This document shows positions 24,151-32,348 of a stretch of DNA of 37,670 nucleotides, one piece after another. A program made the translations under genes and the position numbers. The notes beneath the pieces were generated by a model, which saw only the letters and a list, made by a program, of their open reading frames with translations, ran no database searches and was not told the DNA's origin. The DNA is from a virus, in the IMG/VR virus record IMGVR_UViG_3300030085_000095, positions 1 through 37,670 of that record. The stretch is one strand, 5' to 3'. Each line of letters starts with the position of its first letter. Position 1 is the first letter of the stretch.

Positions 24151-25911
24151 ATGAAGCGATTAATATTACCATTACTTATATTACTAAGTTTGCCTTTAAT
24201 ATTTCAGTCTATACCTACAGAAATTTTAAAGTTAAAAACTTTTGATGCTTTTATAGAAACTCCAGATCCATCAGGTAACTTTGTAATCTTAAATATTACA
24301 GAAGAAGATGTAGAAAAAGAAGGTGGTTGGCCCTTACCTAGACAAAGACTTGCAGAAATACAACTAGAAATGATAGGTAAAGGTGCCTTGGGTGTAGGAT
24401 GGGTAATAAGTTTTCCACAAGCAGACAGAATGGGTGGTGATGAGGATTTTGCTAGATCTTTAGGTTACGCACCATCTGTTATAGCTATGTTTGAAGATGG
24501 TAAAGGAAATTATCCTGCGTCTCCTGGAACTGTAGTGCTTGGCGAAGACAAAGGTGGTATAATTTCTACAGGAGTAAAGTCAAATCTACCCTCAATATCC
24601 AATCACGTTCTACAAGGTTTGGCTATTGCTCCTACTGATGTAGATTTACTTGTTCGTAAAATACCGCTTCTAGTTAAAACACCTAATGATGAATGGATAC
24701 CTAGTTTTGGAACACAAATATATAAATCATTATTTAACGTAAAAACTTATATTATAAAAACTAATGATAATGGTATATCAGAAATATCAATAAGAGGAAT
24801 ACCACCAGTCAAAACTGATAGTTTTGGCCGTAAATGGATTAGTTGGGTAGATACACCACAAACAGACTTACAAGAAATGAATGTTAATGGTAAATTTGTG
24901 TTTGTAGGTGTTACTGCAAACGGTGTAATGCCGCAAATTGCTACTCCAGTTGGATTATTAGAACCACATAAAATACAAGCAGCATTAGCAGAGAGTATAT
25001 TAATAGAAAATTCACCTTTTATACCTGATTGGTCATTAGCAGCAGAACTTTTAATATTAATAGTATTTGTGAGTTTAGTTTGGTTTGCAATACATTACTT
25101 TGGTATAACGTGGGGTGTTTGTATTGCAATCATATTTATGTTGAGCACAGGTATGGGAGGCGTATATATGATAAAACAAGGCACACTAATTGATGTATCT
25201 TGGACAATAATATCTGAATTTATAGCAGGCTCTACGGCTTTTTACTTACGTTTTAGACAACAGTACAAATTGAGACAACAAATAAAAAAACAATTTGAAC
25301 ACTATTTAGATCCAAGACAAGTCAAACATTTACAAGATAATCCAGATTCTTTAGTTCTGGGTGGAGAGCGTAAATATTGTACTTTTCTTTTTACGGATGT
25401 GCGTGGTTTTACAGCCCTATCTGAAAAACTAGAGCCAGAGGAGGTAACAAAAATTATGAATAAAGTGCTTACTATACAAGCAGATACGGTTAAATTTTAT
25501 GACGGTATGGTAGATAAGTATATAGGTGATGCTATGATGGCTATATTTAATGCACCAGTGGATGTTGCAGATCATGAAACAGCAGCAGTATTATGCGCTA
25601 AAGAAATCCAAGATAAAGTTAAAAGTGCTAATTTAGGTGTTGATATAGGTGTTGGTATAAATACTGGATATGCAGTAGTTGGTAATATGGGTAGTGATAC
25701 AAGGTTTGATTATTCTGCTATTGGAGATGCTGTAAATTTAGCCGCAAGATTAGAAAGCTCGACAAAGGAAGTTGGAGAAGATATTGTAATAGGTTATGAT
25801 ACTATTAAATCTAGTTCATTTAGCGAACAAATTATGTTAAAAGAGCTTGATAGTATTTTTGTTAAAGGTAAGAAAAAGCCTATTAAAATATATACATTAC
25901 AAAATGGTTAA
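24151..25911 (+). CDS. CHASE2 sensor fused to class III adenylate cyclase
   Basis: A 586-residue membrane enzyme. An N-terminal membrane segment (1-20) is followed by a periplasmic CHASE2 sensor (~25-290), three membrane segments (about 297-316, 320-341, 350-366) and a cytoplasmic cyclase (~400-586). The cyclase keeps metal ligands D416 (FTDVRGF) and D460, substrate-binding K456 (DKYIGD), and N529 and R533 (GDAVNLAARLES). Position 522 is Ser where IIIb enzymes have Thr and IIIa Asp, so ATP is the likely substrate. It would form cAMP, and GTP use is not excluded. All catalytic residues look intact. Encoded directly after the FecR protein. Confidence 0.9.
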   Translation: MKRLILPLLILLSLPLIFQSIPTEILKLKTFDAFIETPDPSGNFVILNITEEDVEKEGGWPLPRQRLAEIQLEMIGKGALGVGWVISFPQADRMGGDEDFARSLGYAPSVIAMFEDGKGNYPASPGTVVLGEDKGGIISTGVKSNLPSISNHVLQGLAIAPTDVDLLVRKIPLLVKTPNDEWIPSFGTQIYKSLFNVKTYIIKTNDNGISEISIRGIPPVKTDSFGRKWISWVDTPQTDLQEMNVNGKFVFVGVTANGVMPQIATPVGLLEPHKIQAALAESILIENSPFIPDWSLAAELLILIVFVSLVWFAIHYFGITWGVCIAIIFMLSTGMGGVYMIKQGTLIDVSWTIISEFIAGSTAFYLRFRQQYKLRQQIKKQFEHYLDPRQVKHLQDNPDSLVLGGERKYCTFLFTDVRGFTALSEKLEPEEVTKIMNKVLTIQADTVKFYDGMVDKYIGDAMMAIFNAPVDVADHETAAVLCAKEIQDKVKSANLGVDIGVGINTGYAVVGNMGSDTRFDYSAIGDAVNLAARLESSTKEVGEDIVIGYDTIKSSSFSEQIMLKELDSIFVKGKKKPIKIYTLQNG

Positions 25912-26119
25912 TAAAAAAATGACAGTAAATGATGTAGCAGATAGATTAACTAAGCTAGAAACAATATCACATGAGCGTTGGAAAACTGCTTTTAATGAGT
26001 TTTCCGATATAAAACAAGAAATAACTTATATTAATTCAACCATGAAAGCAGCCACCTTTGGTGTATTTGGCTTTCTTGGTGCAATTGGTATAGCTGTATT
26101 AACGAGTATATTAATATGA
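25904..26119 (+). CDS. Small membrane protein, XhlA-like
   Basis: A 71-residue protein with a helical charged front (DVADRLTKLETISHERWKTA, then EITYINST) and one C-terminal membrane segment (FGVFGFLGAIGIAVLTSILI). This matches the layout of haemolysin XhlA-type proteins, which act with a holin in some Bacillus phages. I chose the ATG at 25904, overlapping the cyclase stop, over frames starting at 25847. An internal ATG at 25919 is also possible. It overlaps the holin gene by 4 nt. Probable lysis accessory. Confidence 0.6.
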   Translation: MVNKKMTVNDVADRLTKLETISHERWKTAFNEFSDIKQEITYINSTMKAATFGVFGFLGAIGIAVLTSILI

Positions 26120-26595
26120 AAGGATTGTTAAAAAATATAGTTGGAGCTGTAGCACCAACACTAGGAACGGCGATTGCGGGTCCTATGGGTAACATGGCTT
26201 TAGGCAAAATAGCAGAAGTTTTAGGCTGCCCAGCAGATCAGAAGTCTGTTCAAAAAGCAGTGCAAAATGCGACCCCTGAACAAATGATAGAGCTTAAAAA
26301 AGCAGAACAAGAGTTTGAGGTTCAAATGAAAGAACTTGATGTAGATGTTTTTAAATTAGAGGCGCAAGAAAAACAACACGCAAGAGGGATGTTTAGTAAA
26401 GATTGGACTGCTCGTATCATAGGTTTATTTACTATAGGCGGGTTTCTTGGTTATATTTTTTTAGTAACACTTCAACCGCCTGAACAAAACTCTGAAGCAT
26501 TAATAAATTTGGTGCTAGGTTATTTAGGAGGACTGGCAAGTGCAATTATTTCGTTTTATTTCGGAGCATCTCACACAAACGATAAAGGAGATTGA
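26116..26595 (+). CDS. Holin, putative (GTA-holin-like, three segments)
   Basis: A 159-residue protein encoded directly before the endolysin. The N-terminus is moderately hydrophobic (LKNIVGAVAPTLGTAIAGPM), with a helical charged centre (KAEQEFEVQMKELDVDVFKL). There are two strong membrane segments near the end (IIGLFTIGGFLGYIFLVTL and LINLVLGYLGGLASAIISFY). The layout resembles the three-segment holin family seen in gene transfer agents and marine phages. Holins make the inner-membrane hole that lets the endolysin reach peptidoglycan. Confidence 0.7.
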   Translation: MKGLLKNIVGAVAPTLGTAIAGPMGNMALGKIAEVLGCPADQKSVQKAVQNATPEQMIELKKAEQEFEVQMKELDVDVFKLEAQEKQHARGMFSKDWTARIIGLFTIGGFLGYIFLVTLQPPEQNSEALINLVLGYLGGLASAIISFYFGASHTNDKGD

Positions 26596-26596
26596 T

Positions 26597-27040
26597 ATGC
26601 AAATATCTCAAGAGGGATTATCTCTAATAAAAAAATTTGAGGGTTGTGAACTCGAAGCTTATAAATGTGCAGCAGGAGTTTGGACCTATGGTTGGGGCTC
26701 TACAAAAGGTGTAAAGGAAGGAGATACAATAACACAAGAAGAAGCAGATAAATTGCTTGTAGAAGAAATGTCCGAGTACGAAAGTTATGTAAACGACTTA
26801 GTTAAAGTAGATTTAAAACAAAATGAGTTTGATGCTTTAGTATCTTGGGTTTACAATCTTGGACCAAACAATCTTTCCTCTAGCACATTACTACAAAGGT
26901 TAAATAATAAAGATTGGGATGATGTTCCTAATCAAATAAAACGTTGGAACAAGGCTGGTGGTGAAGTAAAACAAGGTTTAGTAAGAAGAAGAGAAGCAGA
27001 AGCTTTGCTGTTTGAAGGCAAAGAATGGCATGAGGTTTAA
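26597..27040 (+). CDS. GH24 endolysin (lysozyme)
   Basis: A 147-residue phage lysozyme that hydrolyses peptidoglycan glycosidic bonds. The catalytic layout E15-x8-C24-x5-T30 (KKFEG ... KCAAGVWTYGWG) fits the E-8-D/C-5-T signature of the family, with Cys at the second position. Later come ALVSWVYNLGPNNL and a C-terminal RRREAEALLFEGKEW. I use the ATG at 26597, which follows the Shine-Dalgarno AAAGGAG and sits after the holin stop. The upstream ATG at 26540 lies in the holin and would add non-lysozyme residues. No signal peptide, so it needs a holin. Confidence 0.92.
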   Translation: MQISQEGLSLIKKFEGCELEAYKCAAGVWTYGWGSTKGVKEGDTITQEEADKLLVEEMSEYESYVNDLVKVDLKQNEFDALVSWVYNLGPNNLSSSTLLQRLNNKDWDDVPNQIKRWNKAGGEVKQGLVRRREAEALLFEGKEWHEV

Positions 27041-27042
27041 TT

Positions 27043-28911
27043 ATGCCCCTGAAAAAAACAATATTTAGACCAGGCATAAACAGAGAGGGTACCGCTTATG
27101 ATAACGAAGGCGGCTGGTTTGATTGTAATTTAGTTCGTTTTCGTCAAGGTAGACCAGAAAAATTTGGTGGTTGGGAAAAACTTAGTTCTGCTACTTACGA
27201 GGGTACTGCAAGAGCTTTACACGGTTGGATTTCTTTAGGTGGAACAAAATATTTAGGCTTAGGCACACATTTAAAATATTATGTTGAAAGTGGTACGGTA
27301 TTTAATGATATAACACCTATAAGGTCTACCACATCAGCAGGAGATGTAACTTTTTCAGCAAGTAATGGTGATGCAACTATAACGGTAACTGATACAGCAC
27401 ATGGGGCAGTACAAAATGATTTTGTTACTTTTAGTGGAGCAGCTACATTAGGCGGTAACATAACAGCAGCCGTACTAAATCAAGAATATCAAATAGCTAC
27501 TATAGTAAACGCTAATAGTTATACTATAGAAGCAAAAGATACTTCAGGTTCTACCGTAACGGCAAACGCATCAGACAGTGGTAATGGTGGTTCATCTGTT
27601 GTTGGAACATATCAAATAAATGTAGGCTTAGATGTTTATGTGCCTGGTACTGGATGGGGGATCAACGGTTGGGGTGAGGGCACTTTCGGTAGCACATCTT
27701 CATTAAGTGATACAAACCAATTACGATTGTGGACTCATGATAATTTTGGCGAAGATCTAATTATTAATCCTAGAAATAGCGGCATTTATAAGTGGACAGA
27801 AAACAATGGCGTATCTACTAGAGCGGTAGAACTATCTGGTATATCAGGGGCAAACTTAGTTCCTACTAAAGGTTTACAAGTAATAACATCAGAGGTTGAT
27901 AGACATTTAATTGTATTAGGTGCAGACCCTATTTCTGGGACAAGTAGAACTGGAACAATTGATCCTATGTTAATAGCTTTTAGCGATCAAGAAAATGAAC
28001 TAGAATTTGAGCCGCTTTCAACTAATACAGCAGGATCCTTACGATTATCATCTGGATCTTCAATTATTGGAGCGGTAAAATCGAGACAAGAAATATTAGT
28101 TTGGACTGATACTGCACTATATAGTATGCAATTTGTTGGGCCTCCTTTTACTTTTGCAATAAATCTAATTAATGAAGGTACAGGCTTGGTAGGCCCTAAT
28201 GCTGCAGTAACAGCACCTTCAGCTGTATTTTTCATGAGTTACAACAATTTTTATGCATACAACGGGGCAGTGCAAACATTACCTTGTTCTGTTCAAAATT
28301 ATGTGTTTGGTGACATAAACCTTACACAATCATTTAAAATTAGCGCTTTTACTATAAAAGATAAAAACGAAGTAGGTTGGTTTTATTGTTCTAGTAGCTC
28401 TAGCGAAATTGACAGATATGTAATTTATAATTATGCAGAAGAATTATGGTTTTATGGTCAATTAGTAAGAACTGCTTGGTTAGATTCTGGTATAGAAAAT
28501 TACCCAAGAGCAGTAAATGGTGGTTACTTATTTAAACAAGAAATTGGTTTTAATGATGATGGTTCACCTATGACTGGAGTATTTATAGAAAGTTCAGACT
28601 TTGATTTAGATGATGGAGAAAAGTTTGTTTTTGCAAGAAGAATAATTCCTGACTTTAAATTTATTGAAGATTCCAATAATGGGAGCGTAAATGTAGTTGT
28701 AAAAACAAGAAACTTTCCAGGCGACTCTTTAACTACAAACTCAACAAATGAAGTCTCTAGCACAACACAACAGTCACATATACGTGCTAGAGCAAGACAA
28801 ATGGCATTACGTATTGAAAGTAATGATGATGCAACAAATGATGGTAATTTATCAATAGGATGGCGTTTAGGAGCTACAAGAATAGATATAAAATCAGACG
28901 GTAAAAGATGA
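27043..28911 (+). CDS. Putative tail nozzle or stabilisation protein
   Basis: A 622-residue virion protein. The N-terminus (FRPGINREGTAYDNEGGWFD then LVRFRQGRPEKFGGWEKLS) is typical of large proteins in marine podovirus-like genomes that probably sit at the tail tip. The body is beta-rich and repetitive (ITVTDTAHGAVQNDFVTFSG, then DNFGEDLIINPRNSGIYKW, EILVWTDTALYSMQFVGPPF), which suits a beta-propeller like P22 gp10. It lacks Cys clusters and signals. It starts 2 bases after the endolysin stop. The role is inferred from layout and recollection. Confidence 0.6.
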   Translation: MPLKKTIFRPGINREGTAYDNEGGWFDCNLVRFRQGRPEKFGGWEKLSSATYEGTARALHGWISLGGTKYLGLGTHLKYYVESGTVFNDITPIRSTTSAGDVTFSASNGDATITVTDTAHGAVQNDFVTFSGAATLGGNITAAVLNQEYQIATIVNANSYTIEAKDTSGSTVTANASDSGNGGSSVVGTYQINVGLDVYVPGTGWGINGWGEGTFGSTSSLSDTNQLRLWTHDNFGEDLIINPRNSGIYKWTENNGVSTRAVELSGISGANLVPTKGLQVITSEVDRHLIVLGADPISGTSRTGTIDPMLIAFSDQENELEFEPLSTNTAGSLRLSSGSSIIGAVKSRQEILVWTDTALYSMQFVGPPFTFAINLINEGTGLVGPNAAVTAPSAVFFMSYNNFYAYNGAVQTLPCSVQNYVFGDINLTQSFKISAFTIKDKNEVGWFYCSSSSSEIDRYVIYNYAEELWFYGQLVRTAWLDSGIENYPRAVNGGYLFKQEIGFNDDGSPMTGVFIESSDFDLDDGEKFVFARRIIPDFKFIEDSNNGSVNVVVKTRNFPGDSLTTNSTNEVSSTTQQSHIRARARQMALRIESNDDATNDGNLSIGWRLGATRIDIKSDGKR

Positions 28912-29249
28912 GTAAGCTACTGCCAACTCAGCTACCTATAGCACAAAATGAGGTAGATCCTAATACATTTAACCGTTTAGTAAGATTACTAGAAATAAAT
29001 TTAGGGTCTGTAGACCTAGACAATACGCGTCAAGTAAGCGAAAATGAGCTGAATACTATAAATTTTAATGCTGGTAGTATTATTTGGAATACAACACTAG
29101 AAGTATTACAAGTATATACAGGCAACAAATGGATAGATATTGGTACAAGACTTGTAGATGATGGTTTGCAAGCAACAAGTGCAGTAGGTAAGGTTACGGT
29201 AAGAAACAACGGAGCCACATCTATAAAACTTGCTAATTTTGGTAAATAA
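28908..29249 (+). CDS. Short fibre-like protein sharing the 22-residue repeat
   Basis: A 113-residue protein, overlapping the previous gene by 4 nt. A helical N-terminus (NEVDPNTFNRLVRLLEINLG) leads to NFNAGSIIWNTTLEVLQVYT and GNKWIDIGTRLV, a common tail-fibre strand motif. It ends with one copy of the 22-residue unit (LQATSAVGKVTVRNNGATSI), which matches the repeat protein at 16449. It may be a short trimer-forming component that links to the same structure. Confidence 0.65.
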   Translation: MSKLLPTQLPIAQNEVDPNTFNRLVRLLEINLGSVDLDNTRQVSENELNTINFNAGSIIWNTTLEVLQVYTGNKWIDIGTRLVDDGLQATSAVGKVTVRNNGATSIKLANFGK

Positions 29250-29267
29250 TAGATACTTAAGTATCTA
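29250..29267. promoter_or_regulatory. Perfect 18-bp palindrome
   Basis: TAGATACTTAAGTATCTA reads identically on both strands. It lies in the 38-nt gap between the fibre-like gene and the next gene. No U-run follows, so it is not a classical terminator. It could be a repressor or regulator site or a processing hairpin. Confidence 0.5.
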
Positions 29268-29287
29268 CAAACAACTTAGTAAAAGCT

Positions 29288-30988
29288 ATGGAATATAATG
29301 TACAAAAATTAGCAGATATGGGTAGATTCGAGGACGATCAGCTAGCTCATGTTGCAACAGGTGAAATGATCGTACCCCCAGTAATATCGCCAACTACAAG
29401 AATGATGGTTGAGCAAGATATGATAAATCAAGGCATGAACCCCAATCAATATATCGTAGGCGGTAGTCCTTCTATAAACCCGCAAACTGGATTACAAGAG
29501 TTTTTTATAAAAAAACTATTTAAAAAAATAAAAAAAGTAGTCAAAAAAGTAGCACCAGTTGCCTTGGTTGCTACGGGATTAGCAGGGTTTGCTGGTGCAG
29601 GTCCTTTGGGTGGATTTTTAGGAAAAGGTGCTGCAAAAGCAACAACAGGAAAAATATTTGGAGCTGGCGGCAAATTTAGAGCTGGTTTAAGTGGATTTTT
29701 TAATCCAGCAAAAGGAACTACTGGTATATTTGGCGGCAAAATTGGACCAGGTATAAGAAGAGGGCTTGGTGGCATGTTTAGACCAAAACAACAAATGTTA
29801 AGTAGTCTGACACCACAAATGATGCCACAACAAGGAGTTGGTGCCTTTTTACCAACATCTGTCGGAGGACAAGGCGGTGGTTTTGGCGGTGGCTTTCAGT
29901 TTACATCTGGTGGTGGACAAACTAACGCATATCAAACTTTGTCACAAATGAGTCGAGATGAACAACAAGCATTTAATGACTTTTTTACAGATAGCCCTGA
30001 TTTTCCAGGTTTGATGGAAGATCCTCAAGGTAATTTGTACGATCCAAGTACTATGATGAACGAAATGATGACAGCTTATCAAAGCATACCAAGTGGTATA
30101 GGATCATTTTTTAGAAGAGATCCTCGCGATCAAGGACGAACACCCCAAATTATTAAGAGTATAGGTGATGTATTTGGCTTTGGTGGAAGCTCTGGTCCAA
30201 GCGTAGGTTTTGGTAGCAGTAAAACACCAGGTGCTATCAAAGGTATAGAAGATAAAATAAAAAGTATTGGTGGCGACAATACTGGCCTATTGGGACTAGC
30301 TACTCTTTTTGGCTTAGCCACTAAAAAAGCTGCAGAAAAAGTAGAGGGTGGTTTACGTGACATACGTTTATCTACTAGACCAGATCTTATGCCGCAGCAA
30401 GTATTCCAAGGCTTTGATGCTGGAGTAAGACCAGGTATGCAGATGGGAAACGCAGTATTTGATATAAATAAAAGAAACCTTAATAACGAATCTTTTGCTT
30501 ACAGAGTTTTGGCTACTGAAAATCCAAGTAAAACTATTTTAGGGCTAGATGAGATTGATAAACAAAAATTTGAACACGGTTTAATTATGGGTGGTGAATT
30601 TACTACTTTTGCAAGGGCAGTAAAAGATATAGATTATGAACCATCAAGAAACTTTCAAAATATTTTAGTTGCACAAGCAAAACAAATAGCAGATGTTAAT
30701 AGAGGTATGGCTGCGGGAGGACCTATGAATCAAGAGCTTGATCTTCGTGTAGGCGGTCCCTCTATTGGGCCTGGTACCGAAACAAGTGACGATATACCTG
30801 CTTTGTTGTCTGACGGAGAATTTGTTATGACTGCTGCAGCAAATAAAGGATTAGGCGGTTTTAAAATAGAAAAAAATAAAGATAGTCTAACTATTTTCCC
30901 AACAGGAAAACCAGATAGAGAACAAGGATTTAAAAATAACGATAAGTTGATGGATTTTTTTGAAAACTATCAAAATATGATGAGTTAA
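29288..30988 (+). CDS. Putative internal virion/ejection protein with hydrophobic-cationic segment
   Basis: A 566-residue protein. Near residues 73-120 it has a lysine run (KKLFKKIKKVVKKVAPVALV), followed by a Gly-rich hydrophobic stretch (ATGLAGFAGAGPLGGFLGKG), reminiscent of membrane-active peptides. It carries two related motifs: DDQLAHVATGEMIVPPVISP near the start and DDIPALLSDGEFVMTAAAN near the end. The DGEF motif recurs in marine phage structural proteins. The centre is Gly/Phe-rich and disordered (GGQGGGFGGGFQFTSGGGQT). It probably lies inside the virion and helps DNA delivery. Confidence 0.6.
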   Translation: MEYNVQKLADMGRFEDDQLAHVATGEMIVPPVISPTTRMMVEQDMINQGMNPNQYIVGGSPSINPQTGLQEFFIKKLFKKIKKVVKKVAPVALVATGLAGFAGAGPLGGFLGKGAAKATTGKIFGAGGKFRAGLSGFFNPAKGTTGIFGGKIGPGIRRGLGGMFRPKQQMLSSLTPQMMPQQGVGAFLPTSVGGQGGGFGGGFQFTSGGGQTNAYQTLSQMSRDEQQAFNDFFTDSPDFPGLMEDPQGNLYDPSTMMNEMMTAYQSIPSGIGSFFRRDPRDQGRTPQIIKSIGDVFGFGGSSGPSVGFGSSKTPGAIKGIEDKIKSIGGDNTGLLGLATLFGLATKKAAEKVEGGLRDIRLSTRPDLMPQQVFQGFDAGVRPGMQMGNAVFDINKRNLNNESFAYRVLATENPSKTILGLDEIDKQKFEHGLIMGGEFTTFARAVKDIDYEPSRNFQNILVAQAKQIADVNRGMAAGGPMNQELDLRVGGPSIGPGTETSDDIPALLSDGEFVMTAAANKGLGGFKIEKNKDSLTIFPTGKPDREQGFKNNDKLMDFFENYQNMMS

Positions 30989-30990
30989 TT

Positions 30991-32310
30991 ATGGGATTAT
31001 TAAGAGATATAGTTCGTGGCAGAAGAGGTATCCAGCCTCCTATGGGTAGACCAAGAATGGTGCCTAACATACCTGCACCAATACCAGTTAGAGATCCATT
31101 TGAAAGATCACCATTTGATGATCCAAGAGATGATTTTATGTCCATACAAAATATTGAAAATGTTGGTGTGCCAGGTATAACACCTGTAGAACCTGTAATA
31201 CCAACGCCAGTACCTATGCCTATACCTCCAGTAATACCACCAAGCATACCAGCTCCCACACCTTTAGAAAAATTACCTATACAAAGTATAAGAGAGCAAC
31301 AAATATTTGTACCACCAAGAACTATTGTAGATAGAGAGCTACCTAGAGAAGTTTTACCACCACAACTACCTGTAGAAATACCTATCGTTGAAGATGATCC
31401 AATTGTCAGACCTTTGCCTGTGGGTGAACCTGTGCCGTTTGTCCCTTCAATTACGCCTCCAAGTCGTGATGATTTTATGTCTATAGGCGGTCCAGGGGGC
31501 GGTATAACCTCTATTGAAAGAATTAGCGAAGATCCTAGAATATCAATACCACAAGAACAAAGTCCTGAAATAGGAAATGTTGTAGCAGAACCAGTTATTC
31601 CTGCTCCTACTACGCCAGCTGCAGTGGCGACTGATGTAGGGGCAGTACCCCCAACTGTAACACCTGCTGATTACAGGCCTCAAATTGATCCTGTTTTAGC
31701 GCAACAAGATGCAAGAGAGGTCTTATCAGATCCACTATTACGTGCACTTTATTTTGGTACTGCTGATCAACCTGGGTTTATAAATCAGTTACAACAAGCA
31801 ACACAAAATGTTATGGGCGCAGAGCTACCGTCTACACAATTTGATCCAAGCATGACACAACAATTTTACAATCCGTATGAGGATAGAGTTGTGCAACAAA
31901 CCATACAAGATGTTATGGACTTTGGTGAAAAACAAGATATTGCGGCTAGGGCACGAGATATACAAACAGGCGGTTTATCAGCTTTTGGGTCCAGAGCTAG
32001 ATTAACTGCTGACGAAAGAAGAGAAGCACTTGGCAGGGGTTTAGCTGAATCATTATCAGATATTAGAAGATCAGGCTTTACTGAGGCACAAAGAGCAGCA
32101 TTAGGTCAGTTTGGAGATCAATATGCAAGGCAAATGGGACAAATAAATAGGCCGATTGATTTACTTACAAGTGTTGGTAGATCTTTACCTGGATATGGAG
32201 CACAACAAACTGTAATAGACTCACAATATAGATTGCCTGTAGATCCAACTGCTGCAGGGCTAGGAGCTGCATTTAGTACTTATTCAGCCTTAAAACCAGG
32301 ACAAACTTAA
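30991..32310 (+). CDS. Proline-rich virion protein
   Basis: A 439-residue protein with a Pro-rich N-terminal half (PTPVPMPIPPVIPPSIPAPT) and two copies of a DDFMSI motif (DPRDDFMSIQNI, PSRDDFMSIGGP). The C-terminal half is helical (DAREVLSDPLLRALYFGTAD, then GEKQDIAARARDIQTGGLSA and FTEAQRAALGQFGDQYARQM). It is 2 bases after the previous gene, in the same internal-protein block. The helical part, with many Ala/Gln/Arg, is like ejection proteins. No enzymatic motif is seen. Confidence 0.6.
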   Translation: MGLLRDIVRGRRGIQPPMGRPRMVPNIPAPIPVRDPFERSPFDDPRDDFMSIQNIENVGVPGITPVEPVIPTPVPMPIPPVIPPSIPAPTPLEKLPIQSIREQQIFVPPRTIVDRELPREVLPPQLPVEIPIVEDDPIVRPLPVGEPVPFVPSITPPSRDDFMSIGGPGGGITSIERISEDPRISIPQEQSPEIGNVVAEPVIPAPTTPAAVATDVGAVPPTVTPADYRPQIDPVLAQQDAREVLSDPLLRALYFGTADQPGFINQLQQATQNVMGAELPSTQFDPSMTQQFYNPYEDRVVQQTIQDVMDFGEKQDIAARARDIQTGGLSAFGSRARLTADERREALGRGLAESLSDIRRSGFTEAQRAALGQFGDQYARQMGQINRPIDLLTSVGRSLPGYGAQQTVIDSQYRLPVDPTAAGLGAAFSTYSALKPGQT

Positions 32311-32348
32311 TAGGATAATGGTATTTATAACAAATATGGGAAACAAAA

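Noticed and set aside
21091-25911. Host contamination or chimera as the source of the curli/cyclase cassette
   Set aside because: The cassette is joined on both sides by tight phage-style overlaps to holin-like and lysis genes, and base composition does not change visibly. This is not proof; a search of other phage contigs would settle it.
26540-26596. Upstream start for the endolysin
   Set aside because: This start lies within the holin gene and adds residues unlike lysozyme; the ATG at 26597 has a good Shine-Dalgarno.
29250-29267. Palindrome as a terminator
   Set aside because: No run of T follows the symmetric sequence and no GC-rich stem exists.
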